DNA of 64,000 nucleotides from positions 1-64,000 of the forward strand of contig NZ_CANNBW010000005.1 in the NCBI RefSeq assembly GCF_947502995.1. Direction: 5' to 3'. A program made the translations under genes and the position numbers. The notes below the pieces were generated by a model that ran no database searches, had not been told where the DNA came from, and worked only from the letters and a program-made list of their open reading frames with translations. Positions 37,305 through 46,682 of this stretch are shown in pieces; position 1 is the stretch's first letter, and each line of letters opens with the position of its first letter. Source of the stretch: an uncultured Tenacibaculum sp. GTDB lineage: Bacteria; Bacteroidota; Bacteroidia; Flavobacteriales; Flavobacteriaceae.

Positions 37305-40040
37305 ATGATTTCACCTATAAATTCATTGAAAGATAGAGTAATAATCATCCTTTTTACTTTATTTATTAATACTTTATCTTTTACTCAAGAAACTTTATCT
37401 ATAGAAGACATAAAAAATCTAAGCTATAATAAAAAGATAGATAACAAGCTAGTTGATTCTCTAATATCAAAAGAAAAAAACTTTAACGATAAGAAAAATT
37501 TATATCATAATTTTTCAAGGTTTTTTAGAGTGACAGGAAATAATAAACTAGCTATAAAGTATGGTAATAAAGAATTAGATTATTTTGAAAAACTCAAATT
37601 AAAAAATAAAAAATATCATATAGCACTACATTTAATTGGGTGTTATTATCATGATAACGGGCAGTATGAAAAAGCAATTGAAGCTTTGAAAAAATCAACC
37701 AATTTAAACATCTATCCTAAAAAATCAGCCCAATCATTGTGTATGCTAGGAAGTTGCTTTAGAGCTAAAGGTGATATAAAAAAATCATTAGACTACTATA
37801 AAAAAGGGATTAACTCATTAAAAAAATTAAACAACAAAAAAAGTATTATAACACATTCTATTAATCTAGCTTTAACCTGTAATTTCAGTAATAATACCTC
37901 TGAGATAAAAGATGGGGTTAATTATCTATTAAAAGCAGATTCACTAATAAAAAACTATTCAAATTCTATTGTTTTTCTAGATATTTTCAATATTAACAAC
38001 TCTTTAGGAAATTTATATAGTAAATCTCAAATATTTAATTTTCAAAAATCAAAACACCATTATTTAAAAAGCTTAAAAATCTCAGAAAAAGAGAAAAATC
38101 CTTTTTTTATTTCCCTTGCAAGTATGAATTATGGTGAACTTTTATTAAAAACAAAAAGTGACAGTTCAATTTTCTACCTAAAAAAAAGCTTAAATCAAAA
38201 CATTAAAAAAAATCAAAACTATACAATTTTAAGCTCGGAAATCCACAGAAATATCAGCAATTACTTTTTTTGGAAAAACGATTTAATTAAAGCTTTAGAG
38301 AGCATAAATACATCTTTAAAAATTAGCTTAGATTTAAATAAAAATGACACTTACCCTTCAAGGATACAATTATTAAAAACTACCGACAGATTAAATATTT
38401 CCAAAGCTTTAAACACAAAAATTAAAGTTTTAAATCAACTGTACTTAAAAAACAAAGATTCAAAATACTTAACACAGATTATTGAAACGGTTAATATTAG
38501 TGATCAACTTATAGAAATCATCTTAGAAGACAGTACAGAAGCTAGCACTCAATTTTCTTGGCGTAATGATGTATCAAAAATTTATAATTATGGTGTATAT
38601 GCAGCAAAATTATTAGGTGATGATAATTTACAGTTTCAGTATTTAGAGAAAAATAAAGCCTTTTTACTTACCCAAAGTATAAATGATAATAACTATTCTT
38701 TAAACTTACCGAATCATATTGTTAATGAAGAATTACGCTATAAAAAGCAAATTTTACAGTTAGAAAATCAAGTTTCAAACACTGAAACAAAACAACTAAA
38801 AGATTCTTTGTTTGATATAAAATTTGCTTATCAAAACTTTAAAGATTCTATACAAAAAGTTTATCCGCAACATTTTGAAAGTAAGGCCAAAGTAAAACTA
38901 ACTTCTTTACAAAATGTACGACAACAAATAGATGATAAAACTGTTGTTGTTTCTTATGCTATTCAAGATGACGAAACCACAACTATTAATATTTCTTCTG
39001 GTTTACTCATCACAAAAGATAAAACCATTCCTTTTTCTATTGCAAATGTCAAGAAATTAAAAGACGATTTACATGTTTATCGTCAACTCATTTCTAAACC
39101 TTTAAGTAGTAAAAAAGAAATTCAACAATATAATACGATTGCTAATTCTTTGTACAATAGTTTATTCCCTAGTGAAGAAGTCAAAAATTTAATTCAAAAT
39201 AAAAAAGTTGTTATTATTCCAGATGATAATCTTCAGAATATTCCTTTTGAAGCTTTTATTACTGATACAACTTCAAATAGATTTTTAATTGAAGACACTG
39301 ATATTAGCTACGCTTATTCTATGTCTTTCTTAAATGTAAATAACAACATCTCTAGAGTTTCTGAAAAAGATTTTGCTGGTTTTGCTCCTATTGAATTCCA
39401 GAATAAAAATCTTGCTACGTTACAATATTCCGCAGAGGAAATCAATTCAATTAATGCTAATTTAAACGGAACAACCTTTACAGGTGCAGATGTTACAAAA
39501 GATAGTTTTTTCACCAATGCCTCTAATGCTAAAATTATTCATTTAGCAACTCATGCAGATGTTTCCCAAAAACCTGTGATTCATTTTAGCAAAGATTCTT
39601 TAAATCTACACGAATTATACACTTATAAAAATAATGCGGATTTAGTTGTTTTAAGTGCTTGTGAAACCAATGTTGGAGAACTAAAAAAAGGAGAAGGTAT
39701 TTTAAACTTGGCTCGTGGATTCTTTTATTCTGGTTCTAAATCGGTGGTTTCTTCTTTATGGAAAGTTAATGATGCTGCCACTACAGAGTTAATGACAGAT
39801 TTTTACACCAACTTAAAAGATCATCAATCTAAATCAGAAGCTTTAAATAATGCCAAAAGAAAGTATTTAAAAACTCATTCTCTTTCAGAAAAATCTCCGT
39901 ATTACTGGGCGTCTTTTATTTTAATTGGAGATACAGCTCCTACTTTTGAAAATAGTAATTTAATTTATTGGGGGTTAATTAGTGTTGCTATTTTTTCCTT
40001 GTTTTTAATTTTGTTCTTCAAAAAAATTAAGTCTAAATAG
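37305..40040 (+). CDS. Exported TPR-CHAT protein 1 (caspase-like protease)
   Basis: 911 residues: signal peptide about 1-28, about eight TPR-like units to about residue 400, a coiled-coil-like stretch, and a CHAT domain about 580-870. The catalytic pair is His 750 in HLATHAD and Cys 786 in LSACETN, both intact; the C-terminal WGLISVAIFSLFLILFF helix plus KKIKSK is a membrane anchor. The topology implies a periplasmic protease held at the inner membrane. CHAT proteases are caspase/separase relatives that cleave specific partner proteins. The C-terminal half is almost identical to CHAT 2 and CHAT 3. Substrate unknown. Confidence 0.88.
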   Translation: MISPINSLKDRVIIILFTLFINTLSFTQETLSIEDIKNLSYNKKIDNKLVDSLISKEKNFNDKKNLYHNFSRFFRVTGNNKLAIKYGNKELDYFEKLKLKNKKYHIALHLIGCYYHDNGQYEKAIEALKKSTNLNIYPKKSAQSLCMLGSCFRAKGDIKKSLDYYKKGINSLKKLNNKKSIITHSINLALTCNFSNNTSEIKDGVNYLLKADSLIKNYSNSIVFLDIFNINNSLGNLYSKSQIFNFQKSKHHYLKSLKISEKEKNPFFISLASMNYGELLLKTKSDSSIFYLKKSLNQNIKKNQNYTILSSEIHRNISNYFFWKNDLIKALESINTSLKISLDLNKNDTYPSRIQLLKTTDRLNISKALNTKIKVLNQLYLKNKDSKYLTQIIETVNISDQLIEIILEDSTEASTQFSWRNDVSKIYNYGVYAAKLLGDDNLQFQYLEKNKAFLLTQSINDNNYSLNLPNHIVNEELRYKKQILQLENQVSNTETKQLKDSLFDIKFAYQNFKDSIQKVYPQHFESKAKVKLTSLQNVRQQIDDKTVVVSYAIQDDETTTINISSGLLITKDKTIPFSIANVKKLKDDLHVYRQLISKPLSSKKEIQQYNTIANSLYNSLFPSEEVKNLIQNKKVVIIPDDNLQNIPFEAFITDTTSNRFLIEDTDISYAYSMSFLNVNNNISRVSEKDFAGFAPIEFQNKNLATLQYSAEEINSINANLNGTTFTGADVTKDSFFTNASNAKIIHLATHADVSQKPVIHFSKDSLNLHELYTYKNNADLVVLSACETNVGELKKGEGILNLARGFFYSGSKSVVSSLWKVNDAATTELMTDFYTNLKDHQSKSEALNNAKRKYLKTHSLSEKSPYYWASFILIGDTAPTFENSNLIYWGLISVAIFSLFLILFFKKIKSK
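38386..39971 (+). repeat. CHAT-encoding direct repeat, copy 1
   Basis: Near-identical at DNA level to 41089-42674 (constant offset of 2703 bases); its 3' part from about 39084 also matches 45159-46023. Upstream of the boundary the genes diverge strongly. Confidence 0.85.
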
Positions 40041-40049
40041 TTTTGTTAT

Positions 40050-42746
40050 ATGAATTTAAGAATATTTTTTTTCTTACTTATTTATTTTTTGAATTTTTCT
40101 TCATTTTCGCAAAACAATCTTAATATTGAAAAGATTCTTATTCAAAAAGATTTTAATGAAATTAAAACAGATAGTATTCTGAATACATTAAAGATCAGTT
40201 ATGAAAAATCAAAAGTTGCTCATAATTTTTCACGTTTCTTTTATAAAAAACAAAATTATCATTTAGCATTAAAGTATGGCAAAATTGAATTAAATATTTT
40301 AAATGAATTAAATCTCATAAATAAAGACTATCATAATGCTCTTCATTTATTAGGTAAATACCTTGCTTTAAATAACGAAAGAGATAAAGCCAAAAGCATA
40401 TTAAAAGAATCCTCTAACTTAAATATTTATCCTAAAAAAGCGGCTCAATCTTTATGTGAAATTGGGAAACTTCTTCGAGCAGAAGGCAACTATAGTGAAT
40501 CAATTAATTACTTAATCAAAGGGATTGAATTGTTAAAAATACATGGAAAAAAAACAAGTATCTTAACCCATTGCATTAACTTATCATTTAGCAGTAATTT
40601 TTCTAATATTAAAAGCGAAATATATTTAGGTATTAAATATTTAAATTTAGCTAAACAAATAATACTTGATGACAAAATTGATCAACATAAACTAAATTTA
40701 GTTTATACTGGATTAGCTAATCATTATTCAAAAAAGCAAATATACGATTTCAAAAAAGCAAGATACTTCTACAATAAAGTAATTTCTAAATCTAAAAAAG
40801 AATCTAATATTTTTTTTCTTTCTTTAAATTACATGAATTTAGGTGAACTTTTTTTATCTAAACAAAGTGACAGTTCTATTTTTTTCTTACAAAAAAGTCT
40901 AGAGAAAAATAGAACACTAAATAACAAACCTCTAAATACTGAAATACACAGAAATATTGCTAATTATCATTTATTAAAAAACAACCTATTCGAATCTCTG
41001 AAAAACATAAACACATCTTTAAAAGCTAGTTTTCAACTTAATAAAAAAAATACAGTTCCAACTAAATTTCAACTGCTAAAAACCAATAACAGATTAAATA
41101 TTTCTAAAGCTCTAAATACAAAAATCAGGATTCTTAACCAACTGTACTTAAAAAACAAAGATTCAAAATACTTAACACAGATTATTGAAACGGTTAATAT
41201 TAGTGATCAACTTATAGAAATCATCTTAGAAGATAGTACAGAAGCTAGCACACAATTTTCTTGGCGTAATGATGTATCAAAAATTTATAATTATGGTGTA
41301 TATGCAGCAAAATTATTAGATGATGATAATTTACAGTTTCAGTATTTAGAGAAAAATAAAGCCTTTTTACTTACCCAAAGTATAAATGATAATAACTATT
41401 CTTTAAACTTACCGAATCATATTGTTAATGAACAATTAAGTTATAAAAAGCAAATTTTACAGTTAGAAAATCAAGTTTTAAATACTGAAACAAAAAAACT
41501 AAAAGATTCTTTGTTTGATCTAAAATTTGCTTACCAAAACTTTAAAGATTCTATACAAAAAGTTTATCCGCAACATTTTGAAAGTAAGGCTAAAGTAAAA
41601 CTAACTTCTTTACAAAATGTCCGACAACAAATAAATGATAAAACTGTAATTGTTTCTTATGCTATTCAAGATAACGAAACCACAGCTATTAATATTTCTT
41701 CTGGTTTACTCATCGGAAAAGATAAAACTATTCCTTTTTCTATTGCAAATATCAAGAAATTAAAAGAGGATTTACATGTTTATCGTAAACTTATTTCTAA
41801 ACCTTTAAATAGCAAAAAAGAAATTCAACAATACAATACGATTGCAAATTCTTTGTACAATAGTTTATTCCCAAGTGAAGAAATCAAGAATTTAATTCAA
41901 AATAAAAAAATTGTGATTATTCCTGATGATAATCTTCAGAATATTCCTTTTGAAGCTTTTGTTACTGATACGACTTCAAATAGATTTTTAATTGAAGACA
42001 CTGATATTAGCTACGCTTATTCTATGTCTTTCTTAAATGTAAATAACAACATCTCTAGAGTTTCTAAAAAAGATTTTGCTGGTTTTGCTCCTATTGAATT
42101 CCAGAATAAAAACCTTGCTACATTACAATATTCAGCAGAAGAAATCAATTCAATTAATAATAATTTAAACGGAACAACCTATACAGGTACAGATGTTACA
42201 AAAGATAGTTTTTTCACCAATGCTTCTAATGCTAAAATTATTCATTTAGCAACTCATGCAGATGTTTCCAAAAAACCTGTGATTCATTTTAGCAAAGATT
42301 CCTTAAATCTACATGAATTATACACTTATAAAAACAATGCAGATTTAGTTGTTTTAAGTGCTTGTGAAACCAATGTTGGCGAATTAAAAAAAGGAGAAGG
42401 TATTTTAAACTTAGCTCGTGGATTCTTTTATTCTGGTTCTAAATCGGTAGTTTCTTCTTTATGGAAAGTTAATGATGCAGCCACTACAGAATTAATGACA
42501 GATTTTTACAGTAACTTAAAAGATCATCAATCCAAATCAGAAGCTTTAAATAATGCCAAAAGAAAGTATTTAAACACTCATTCACTTTCAGAAAAATCTC
42601 CGTATTACTGGGCGTCTTTTATTTTAATCGGAGATACTGCTCCTACTTTTGAAAATAGTAATTTAATTTATTGGATTTTCCTAGGATTTATAGGTTTATT
42701 ACTTCTTGTTTTTATCTCTAAAAAACTAATAAATAGAGGGAAATAA
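40050..42746 (+). CDS. Exported TPR-CHAT protein 2 (caspase-like protease)
   Basis: 898 residues with signal peptide (RIFFFLLIYFLNFSSFSQ), divergent TPR region to about residue 350, and a CHAT domain with His 736 and Cys 772 in the same HLATHAD and LSACETN motifs; C-terminal anchor IFLGFIGLLLLVFI. It starts nine bases after CHAT 1 and is certainly co-transcribed. From about residue 348 on it is nearly the same as CHAT 1, while the TPR half differs, as expected if the TPR half determines specificity and the protease half is kept uniform by gene conversion. Confidence 0.88.
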   Translation: MNLRIFFFLLIYFLNFSSFSQNNLNIEKILIQKDFNEIKTDSILNTLKISYEKSKVAHNFSRFFYKKQNYHLALKYGKIELNILNELNLINKDYHNALHLLGKYLALNNERDKAKSILKESSNLNIYPKKAAQSLCEIGKLLRAEGNYSESINYLIKGIELLKIHGKKTSILTHCINLSFSSNFSNIKSEIYLGIKYLNLAKQIILDDKIDQHKLNLVYTGLANHYSKKQIYDFKKARYFYNKVISKSKKESNIFFLSLNYMNLGELFLSKQSDSSIFFLQKSLEKNRTLNNKPLNTEIHRNIANYHLLKNNLFESLKNINTSLKASFQLNKKNTVPTKFQLLKTNNRLNISKALNTKIRILNQLYLKNKDSKYLTQIIETVNISDQLIEIILEDSTEASTQFSWRNDVSKIYNYGVYAAKLLDDDNLQFQYLEKNKAFLLTQSINDNNYSLNLPNHIVNEQLSYKKQILQLENQVLNTETKKLKDSLFDLKFAYQNFKDSIQKVYPQHFESKAKVKLTSLQNVRQQINDKTVIVSYAIQDNETTAINISSGLLIGKDKTIPFSIANIKKLKEDLHVYRKLISKPLNSKKEIQQYNTIANSLYNSLFPSEEIKNLIQNKKIVIIPDDNLQNIPFEAFVTDTTSNRFLIEDTDISYAYSMSFLNVNNNISRVSKKDFAGFAPIEFQNKNLATLQYSAEEINSINNNLNGTTYTGTDVTKDSFFTNASNAKIIHLATHADVSKKPVIHFSKDSLNLHELYTYKNNADLVVLSACETNVGELKKGEGILNLARGFFYSGSKSVVSSLWKVNDAATTELMTDFYSNLKDHQSKSEALNNAKRKYLNTHSLSEKSPYYWASFILIGDTAPTFENSNLIYWIFLGFIGLLLLVFISKKLINRGK
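41089..42674 (+). repeat. CHAT-encoding direct repeat, copy 2
   Basis: Partner of 38386-39971. Long exact runs are interrupted mostly by single synonymous-looking changes. Confidence 0.85.
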
Positions 42747-42831
42747 AATTTTTATACTTTTGCGCGGGTAACAATTTTATGTTTTTTAAACAAAGGGGAA
42801 ATATATAAAAACAAAAACACAATGAAATTAT
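42743..42831 (+). repeat. Promoter-region repeat, copy 2 (upstream of CHAT operon 2)
   Basis: Second copy of 36777-36869, placed directly after the CHAT 2 stop codon and leading into the small lipoprotein gene. Confidence 0.8.
42766..42798 (+). promoter_or_regulatory. Candidate ECF sigma promoter of CHAT operon 2
   Basis: GGGTAACAATTT and AACAAAGGGG with the same spacing as at 36801-36832. Confidence 0.5.
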
Positions 42832-43394
42832 TTAATTATTTAAAGTTAACTGTAGTATTTTCTATTTTAATATTTGCTTTTAGCTGTAATGATAATGAAA
42901 ATTTAGACGAAATTATTGAGCCAGAACTTGAGTTAATGGGTAGAGAAAATAGTTTTACTACTGATGGTATTATTGTAAAAGATGAAAATAACAATGATGA
43001 TAATAATGAAACTAGTGAAAACACAAAAGAAAAGTTTATTCAATTTTGCTTTTCTTCAAAATTAACAAGAGAACAGAAAGATGAAGCTATAAAGTGCTGG
43101 TTTTTTAATCCTAATATCCCTAAACCAAAAATTCTTTTATTAAACAGAATAAATACATTTAATAATTGTGAAGTATGGGCATATATAGAAATACGAAATC
43201 CTAGAGATGGTGATGGTTCAGATATTGTTAAAGACGATGACTTATTAGTTGGTAAAAATATTAATTTAACACCTCCTCAAAACTGTGATGACTCAATAAA
43301 TATAACGCATTATTATTTGGATGATTACTACACATATGATAATAGTAATAATGATTTAAATGATAAAATCCTTTCTGAAAATGAAATTTTCTAA
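42822..43394 (+). CDS. Small acidic lipoprotein of unknown function
   Basis: 190 residues. Lipoprotein signal peptide with lipobox FSC (Cys 22), then a very acidic Asp/Asn-rich linker (DENNNDDNNE) and a small domain with four cysteines (FCFSSKL, KCWFFNP, NNCEVWAY, QNCDDS). No family recognised. Its gene overlaps the start of CHAT 3 by 14 bases, so translation is coupled. Same position in the operon as the 134-residue exported protein before CHAT 1. Confidence 0.78.
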   Translation: MKLFNYLKLTVVFSILIFAFSCNDNENLDEIIEPELELMGRENSFTTDGIIVKDENNNDDNNETSENTKEKFIQFCFSSKLTREQKDEAIKCWFFNPNIPKPKILLLNRINTFNNCEVWAYIEIRNPRDGDGSDIVKDDDLLVGKNINLTPPQNCDDSINITHYYLDDYYTYDNSNNDLNDKILSENEIF

Positions 43395-46107
43395 ATTAAA
43401 GAAAATACCTTTATTTTTTTTAATTGTCCTTTTATCTAATTTGGTAAAAGGACAATCTCCTTTAAAACAAATCACTCAAAATAAGAAAATAGAATTATCA
43501 GAAAAATATGCTGATAGTCTTATTAATTCAATAAAGAACGACAAAAAAGAACTCAAAAAAACTGTATCTTCATTCGTAAAATATTTTTACAAAAAGAAAA
43601 ATATTTCTTTAGCTATAAAGTATTCATTACTTGAGATAGAAACAATAGAAAAACTAAAAAAGAAAGACCCTCATTATCAACATCTAATTCTTCAATTAGG
43701 ATATTTTTATTATAAAAACAAAAATTTAGAATTAGCTATCGAAACATTAAATCGAGCATCTAACCTTAACTTTGATAAAAAAAGGAAAGGTCAAGCTTTT
43801 TGTTTATTGGGAAAATGTTTTTACAATAAAGGAGATTATAGTAAATCTTTAATTTATTATGAAAAAGGAGTTAATCTTTTAAAAAGTTATGGAAAACCTA
43901 CAAGTATTATTGCTCATTCATTAGATGCTTCTCTAAACTCTAACTTTACTCTAAATATAAAACATATAAAAAAATCACTTCTTTTTTTGAAACTAGCCGA
44001 TTCTGTATTTGAAAAAAACAAAAAAAAATTGAATGATAATAATTTAATAACCATAATTAAACTATACACAGCTAATACTTATTCCCATAAAGTCATGAAT
44101 AATTTTAGTAAAGCCAATTATTATTATAATGAAGCTTTGAAATATGCTGCATTAAATCATAACATTGGTAACTCTGCTACAATACTAAGAAATATAGGGG
44201 AACATTACTTAGAAAACAAAAATGACAGTAGCATTTATTTTCTTAATAAGAGTCTAGAGTATTGTAAAAAATTAAGTTATGAGGATTCAAGATTAACTAA
44301 AGCAAATGCTTATTTAGATTTAAGTGATTATTATTATTCTAAGAACAAATTTCAAAAAGCTTTAGAAAACTCGTATTTGGCTTTTGATTTTTTTTACACT
44401 TCAAATAATAAACAGTTTAAGAAAATATATCCGGATGTTTTACATCAAAAAAACAACAGAAAAAATAGTTCTTTAATCACTTATAAATTCAATTTAAAAG
44501 CATTAATTGCTCTAATAGAACAATCAAATCAAAAAGAAAAATATATTAATGAAGCTATTATCTCTATCAAAAACTTTAACAATTTAATCTCTGTTATACT
44601 TGATAATGATACGAATACAGAATCTCAGTTTCAATGGAGAAAAGATGCTTCTGAAATTTATAATTACGCGGCTTATATTTATTATTTAAAACAAGATTAT
44701 CAATCTGCTTTTAACTATTTAGAAAAAAACAAGGCTTTTTTATTAGCTCAAAATATAGATCATAACAATGTAAATAAAGAGCTTCCTAAAGTAATTTTAG
44801 ATAAAGACAAAAGCTTTAAAAAAGATATATTAAACTTAGAATATAAACTTGTTGACAAAGAAATTCAATCCACAAAAGATTCTCTATTTGATCTTAGGTT
44901 TTCTTACCAACAATTTAAAGATTCCATCCGAACTGTTTTTCCTAAATATTTTCAATTGAAAAGTAAAACGGACTTAATTTCTCTTCAGGAGGTTCAAAAA
45001 AACTTAGACGATCATACTGTTATTATTTCCTACTCTATTCAAAATAATATTGAAGAAAATTCTGTAGATACTTCTATTGGTTTATGTATCAGCAAAAACA
45101 ATAGTATTCCTTTTTCTTTAAAAAGTAGTGCTATAAAAAACAAACTACAAATATTCTCTAAACTTATTTCTAAACCTTTAAATAGCAAAAAAGAAGTTCA
45201 ACAATACAATTCGATTGCAAATTCTTTGTACAATAGTTTATTCCCAAGTGAAGAAATAAAGAATTTAATTCAAAATAAAAAAGTTGTTATTATTCCAGAT
45301 GATAATCTTCAGAATATTCCTTTTGAAGCTTTTATTACTGATACGACTTCAAATAGATTTTTAATTGAAGACACTGATATTAGCTACGCTTATTCTATGT
45401 CTTTCTTAAATGTAAATAACAACATCTCTAGAGTTTCTGAAAAAGATTTTGCTGGGTTTGCTCCTATTGAATTTCAGAATAAAAATCTTGCTACATTACA
45501 ATATTCCGCAGAGGAAATCAATTCAATTAATAATAATTTAAACGGAACAACCTTTACAGGTGCAGACGTTACAAAAGATAATTTTTTCACCAATGCCTCT
45601 AATGCTAAAATTATTCATTTAGCAACTCATGCAGATGTTTCCCAAAAACCTGTGATTCATTTTAGCAAAGATTCTTTAAATCTACACGAATTATACACTT
45701 ATAAAAACAATGCAGATTTAGTTGTTTTAAGTGCTTGCGAAACTAATGTTGGCGAATTAAAAAAAGGAGAAGGGATTTTAAACTTGGCTCGTGGATTCTT
45801 TTATTCTGGTTCTAAATCGGTGGTTTCTTCTTTATGGAAAGTTAATGATGCGGCCACTACAAAGTTAATGACAGATTTTTACACCAACTTAAAAGATCAT
45901 CAATCCAAATCAGAAGCGTTAAACAATGCCAAAAGAAAGTATTTAAACACTCATTCACTTTCAGAAAAATCTCCGTATTACTGGGCGTCTTTTATTTTAA
46001 TCGGAGATACAACTCCTACTTTTGAAATGAACTATACAATACACTATATCATAGCTTTTTCCATATTACTTATACTTTTTTTTATTTTTTTTAAAAAAAG
46101 AGGGTAA
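43381..46107 (+). CDS. Exported TPR-CHAT protein 3 (caspase-like protease)
   Basis: 908 residues from the ATG at 43381 (MKFSKLKKIPLFFLIVLL signal peptide); an in-frame ATG seven codons upstream is less likely. Divergent TPR region, then a CHAT domain with His 750 and Cys 786 in HLATHAD and LSACETN, and a C-terminal anchor HYIIAFSILLILFFIFFKKRG. Only the last about 290 residues are nearly identical to CHAT 1 and 2; the middle part is related but diverged, so the recombination boundary differs from that between CHAT 1 and 2. Confidence 0.87.
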   Translation: MKFSKLKKIPLFFLIVLLSNLVKGQSPLKQITQNKKIELSEKYADSLINSIKNDKKELKKTVSSFVKYFYKKKNISLAIKYSLLEIETIEKLKKKDPHYQHLILQLGYFYYKNKNLELAIETLNRASNLNFDKKRKGQAFCLLGKCFYNKGDYSKSLIYYEKGVNLLKSYGKPTSIIAHSLDASLNSNFTLNIKHIKKSLLFLKLADSVFEKNKKKLNDNNLITIIKLYTANTYSHKVMNNFSKANYYYNEALKYAALNHNIGNSATILRNIGEHYLENKNDSSIYFLNKSLEYCKKLSYEDSRLTKANAYLDLSDYYYSKNKFQKALENSYLAFDFFYTSNNKQFKKIYPDVLHQKNNRKNSSLITYKFNLKALIALIEQSNQKEKYINEAIISIKNFNNLISVILDNDTNTESQFQWRKDASEIYNYAAYIYYLKQDYQSAFNYLEKNKAFLLAQNIDHNNVNKELPKVILDKDKSFKKDILNLEYKLVDKEIQSTKDSLFDLRFSYQQFKDSIRTVFPKYFQLKSKTDLISLQEVQKNLDDHTVIISYSIQNNIEENSVDTSIGLCISKNNSIPFSLKSSAIKNKLQIFSKLISKPLNSKKEVQQYNSIANSLYNSLFPSEEIKNLIQNKKVVIIPDDNLQNIPFEAFITDTTSNRFLIEDTDISYAYSMSFLNVNNNISRVSEKDFAGFAPIEFQNKNLATLQYSAEEINSINNNLNGTTFTGADVTKDNFFTNASNAKIIHLATHADVSQKPVIHFSKDSLNLHELYTYKNNADLVVLSACETNVGELKKGEGILNLARGFFYSGSKSVVSSLWKVNDAATTKLMTDFYTNLKDHQSKSEALNNAKRKYLNTHSLSEKSPYYWASFILIGDTTPTFEMNYTIHYIIAFSILLILFFIFFKKRG
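45159..46023 (+). repeat. CHAT-encoding direct repeat, copy 3 (shorter)
   Basis: Matches about 39084-39951 and 41787-42654 almost base for base; identity drops abruptly upstream of about 45159. Confidence 0.82.
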
Positions 46108-46346
46108 CAATTTCAAACAAGATGAACATAAGGGTGTAAATAACAAATTTCAAGAGTTATTTCTCATAACATATACATTTTGTTTGGTTTAATCAATAAT
46201 TGCTAGAAAAAGAAAATAAATTGTTATGAATGTTATTCGCGGAAATTACGATGGAAAAAAGTTATGAAAAGGAAAACGTAAAAAAGTTAGTACTGAAAAA
46301 GAAGCCTTTTTTACAAAACACAAGGGGAAACAAATGTTTCCCCTTT
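46060..46346 (+). repeat. Conserved non-coding segment, copy A (includes CHAT 3 tail)
   Basis: Aligns with 48483-48769 with an offset of 2423 bases: CHAT 3'-end, GGGTAACAATTT, a GGGTGTAAATAAC box, TTCAAGAGTTATTTCTCATAAC, TTGCTAGAAAAAGAAAA and AAAGTTATGAAAAG are shared. Stops occur in all frames, so conservation is not at protein level. Could be a small RNA gene or duplicated junk. Confidence 0.65.
46322..46346 (+). terminator. Terminator hairpin of the conserved non-coding segment A
   Basis: AAGGGGAAAC / GTTTCCCCTTT stem with loop AAAT, then TGTTTGTTTT. Versions of the same hairpin recur at 48744, 49582, 50499 and 51495. Confidence 0.8.
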
Positions 46347-46444
46347 GTTTGTTTTAACTAGCACTTTTCTTAATTATTCAAATTACTATAAATCAACTCT
46401 TCTTAATAAATTTATTAATAAAAAATATTTTTTTTAAAAAAACA

Positions 46445-46476
46445 GGTTAACATTTTGTTTGCCTGAGGAACGTCTT
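46445..46476 (+). promoter_or_regulatory. ECF-type promoter-like box pair upstream of peptide gene 6
   Basis: GGTTAACATTTT and AACGTCTT separated as a -35/-10 pair; related pairs occur at 48843-48873 and 49685-49715. About 145 bases upstream of the pseudoknot. Confidence 0.4.
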
Positions 46477-46605
46477 TATAAAGACGTATACTAACTATAC
46501 AAAATGAGATGAAAAGAAAATTTATTGCTATGACGGTTTTCCTAATTTTTAAATAATTATGATAAACAAATTGCTTAACGAGTTAACTCCTATTTCAATA
46601 ATATT

Positions 46606-46617
46606 TTTTCGCGAAAA
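46606..46617. promoter_or_regulatory. DNA dyad upstream of peptide gene 6
   Basis: TTTTCGCGAAAA, perfect 12-bp palindrome centred 8.5 bases before the pseudoknot. Confidence 0.55.
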
Positions 46618-46619
46618 GT

Positions 46620-46654
46620 AGACATATACCTTGAATGTCTTAAAATGCTCAAGG
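46620..46654 (+). promoter_or_regulatory. Leader pseudoknot element 6
   Basis: AGACAT/ATGTCT (C-G of other copies replaced by T-A on both strands) and CCTTGA/TCAAGG; 28 bases before the start. Confidence 0.75.
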
Positions 46655-46682
46655 ATTTAATTATTTAAATCATACAAAAATT

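Larger units (their letters stand above)
46108..46605. other. Non-coding region between CHAT 3 and peptide gene 6
   Basis: No gene seen. The left part (to about 46346) is a conserved non-coding segment that recurs at about 48483-48769 and ends in a terminator hairpin; the right part has an ECF-promoter-like pair of boxes (46445-46476) that recurs at 48843 and 49685. Confidence 0.6.

Noticed and set aside
37305-46107. CHAT proteins as part of a gRAMP/Craspase or other CRISPR-linked system
   Set aside because: They carry signal peptides and C-terminal anchors, so they act outside the cytoplasm, and no CRISPR components are present.
46102-46109. GGGTAACA after CHAT 3 as a strong ECF promoter
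   Set aside because: It includes the CHAT 3 stop codon, and its second occurrence (48525-48532) comes from duplication of the CHAT tail, so repetition here is not independent evidence.
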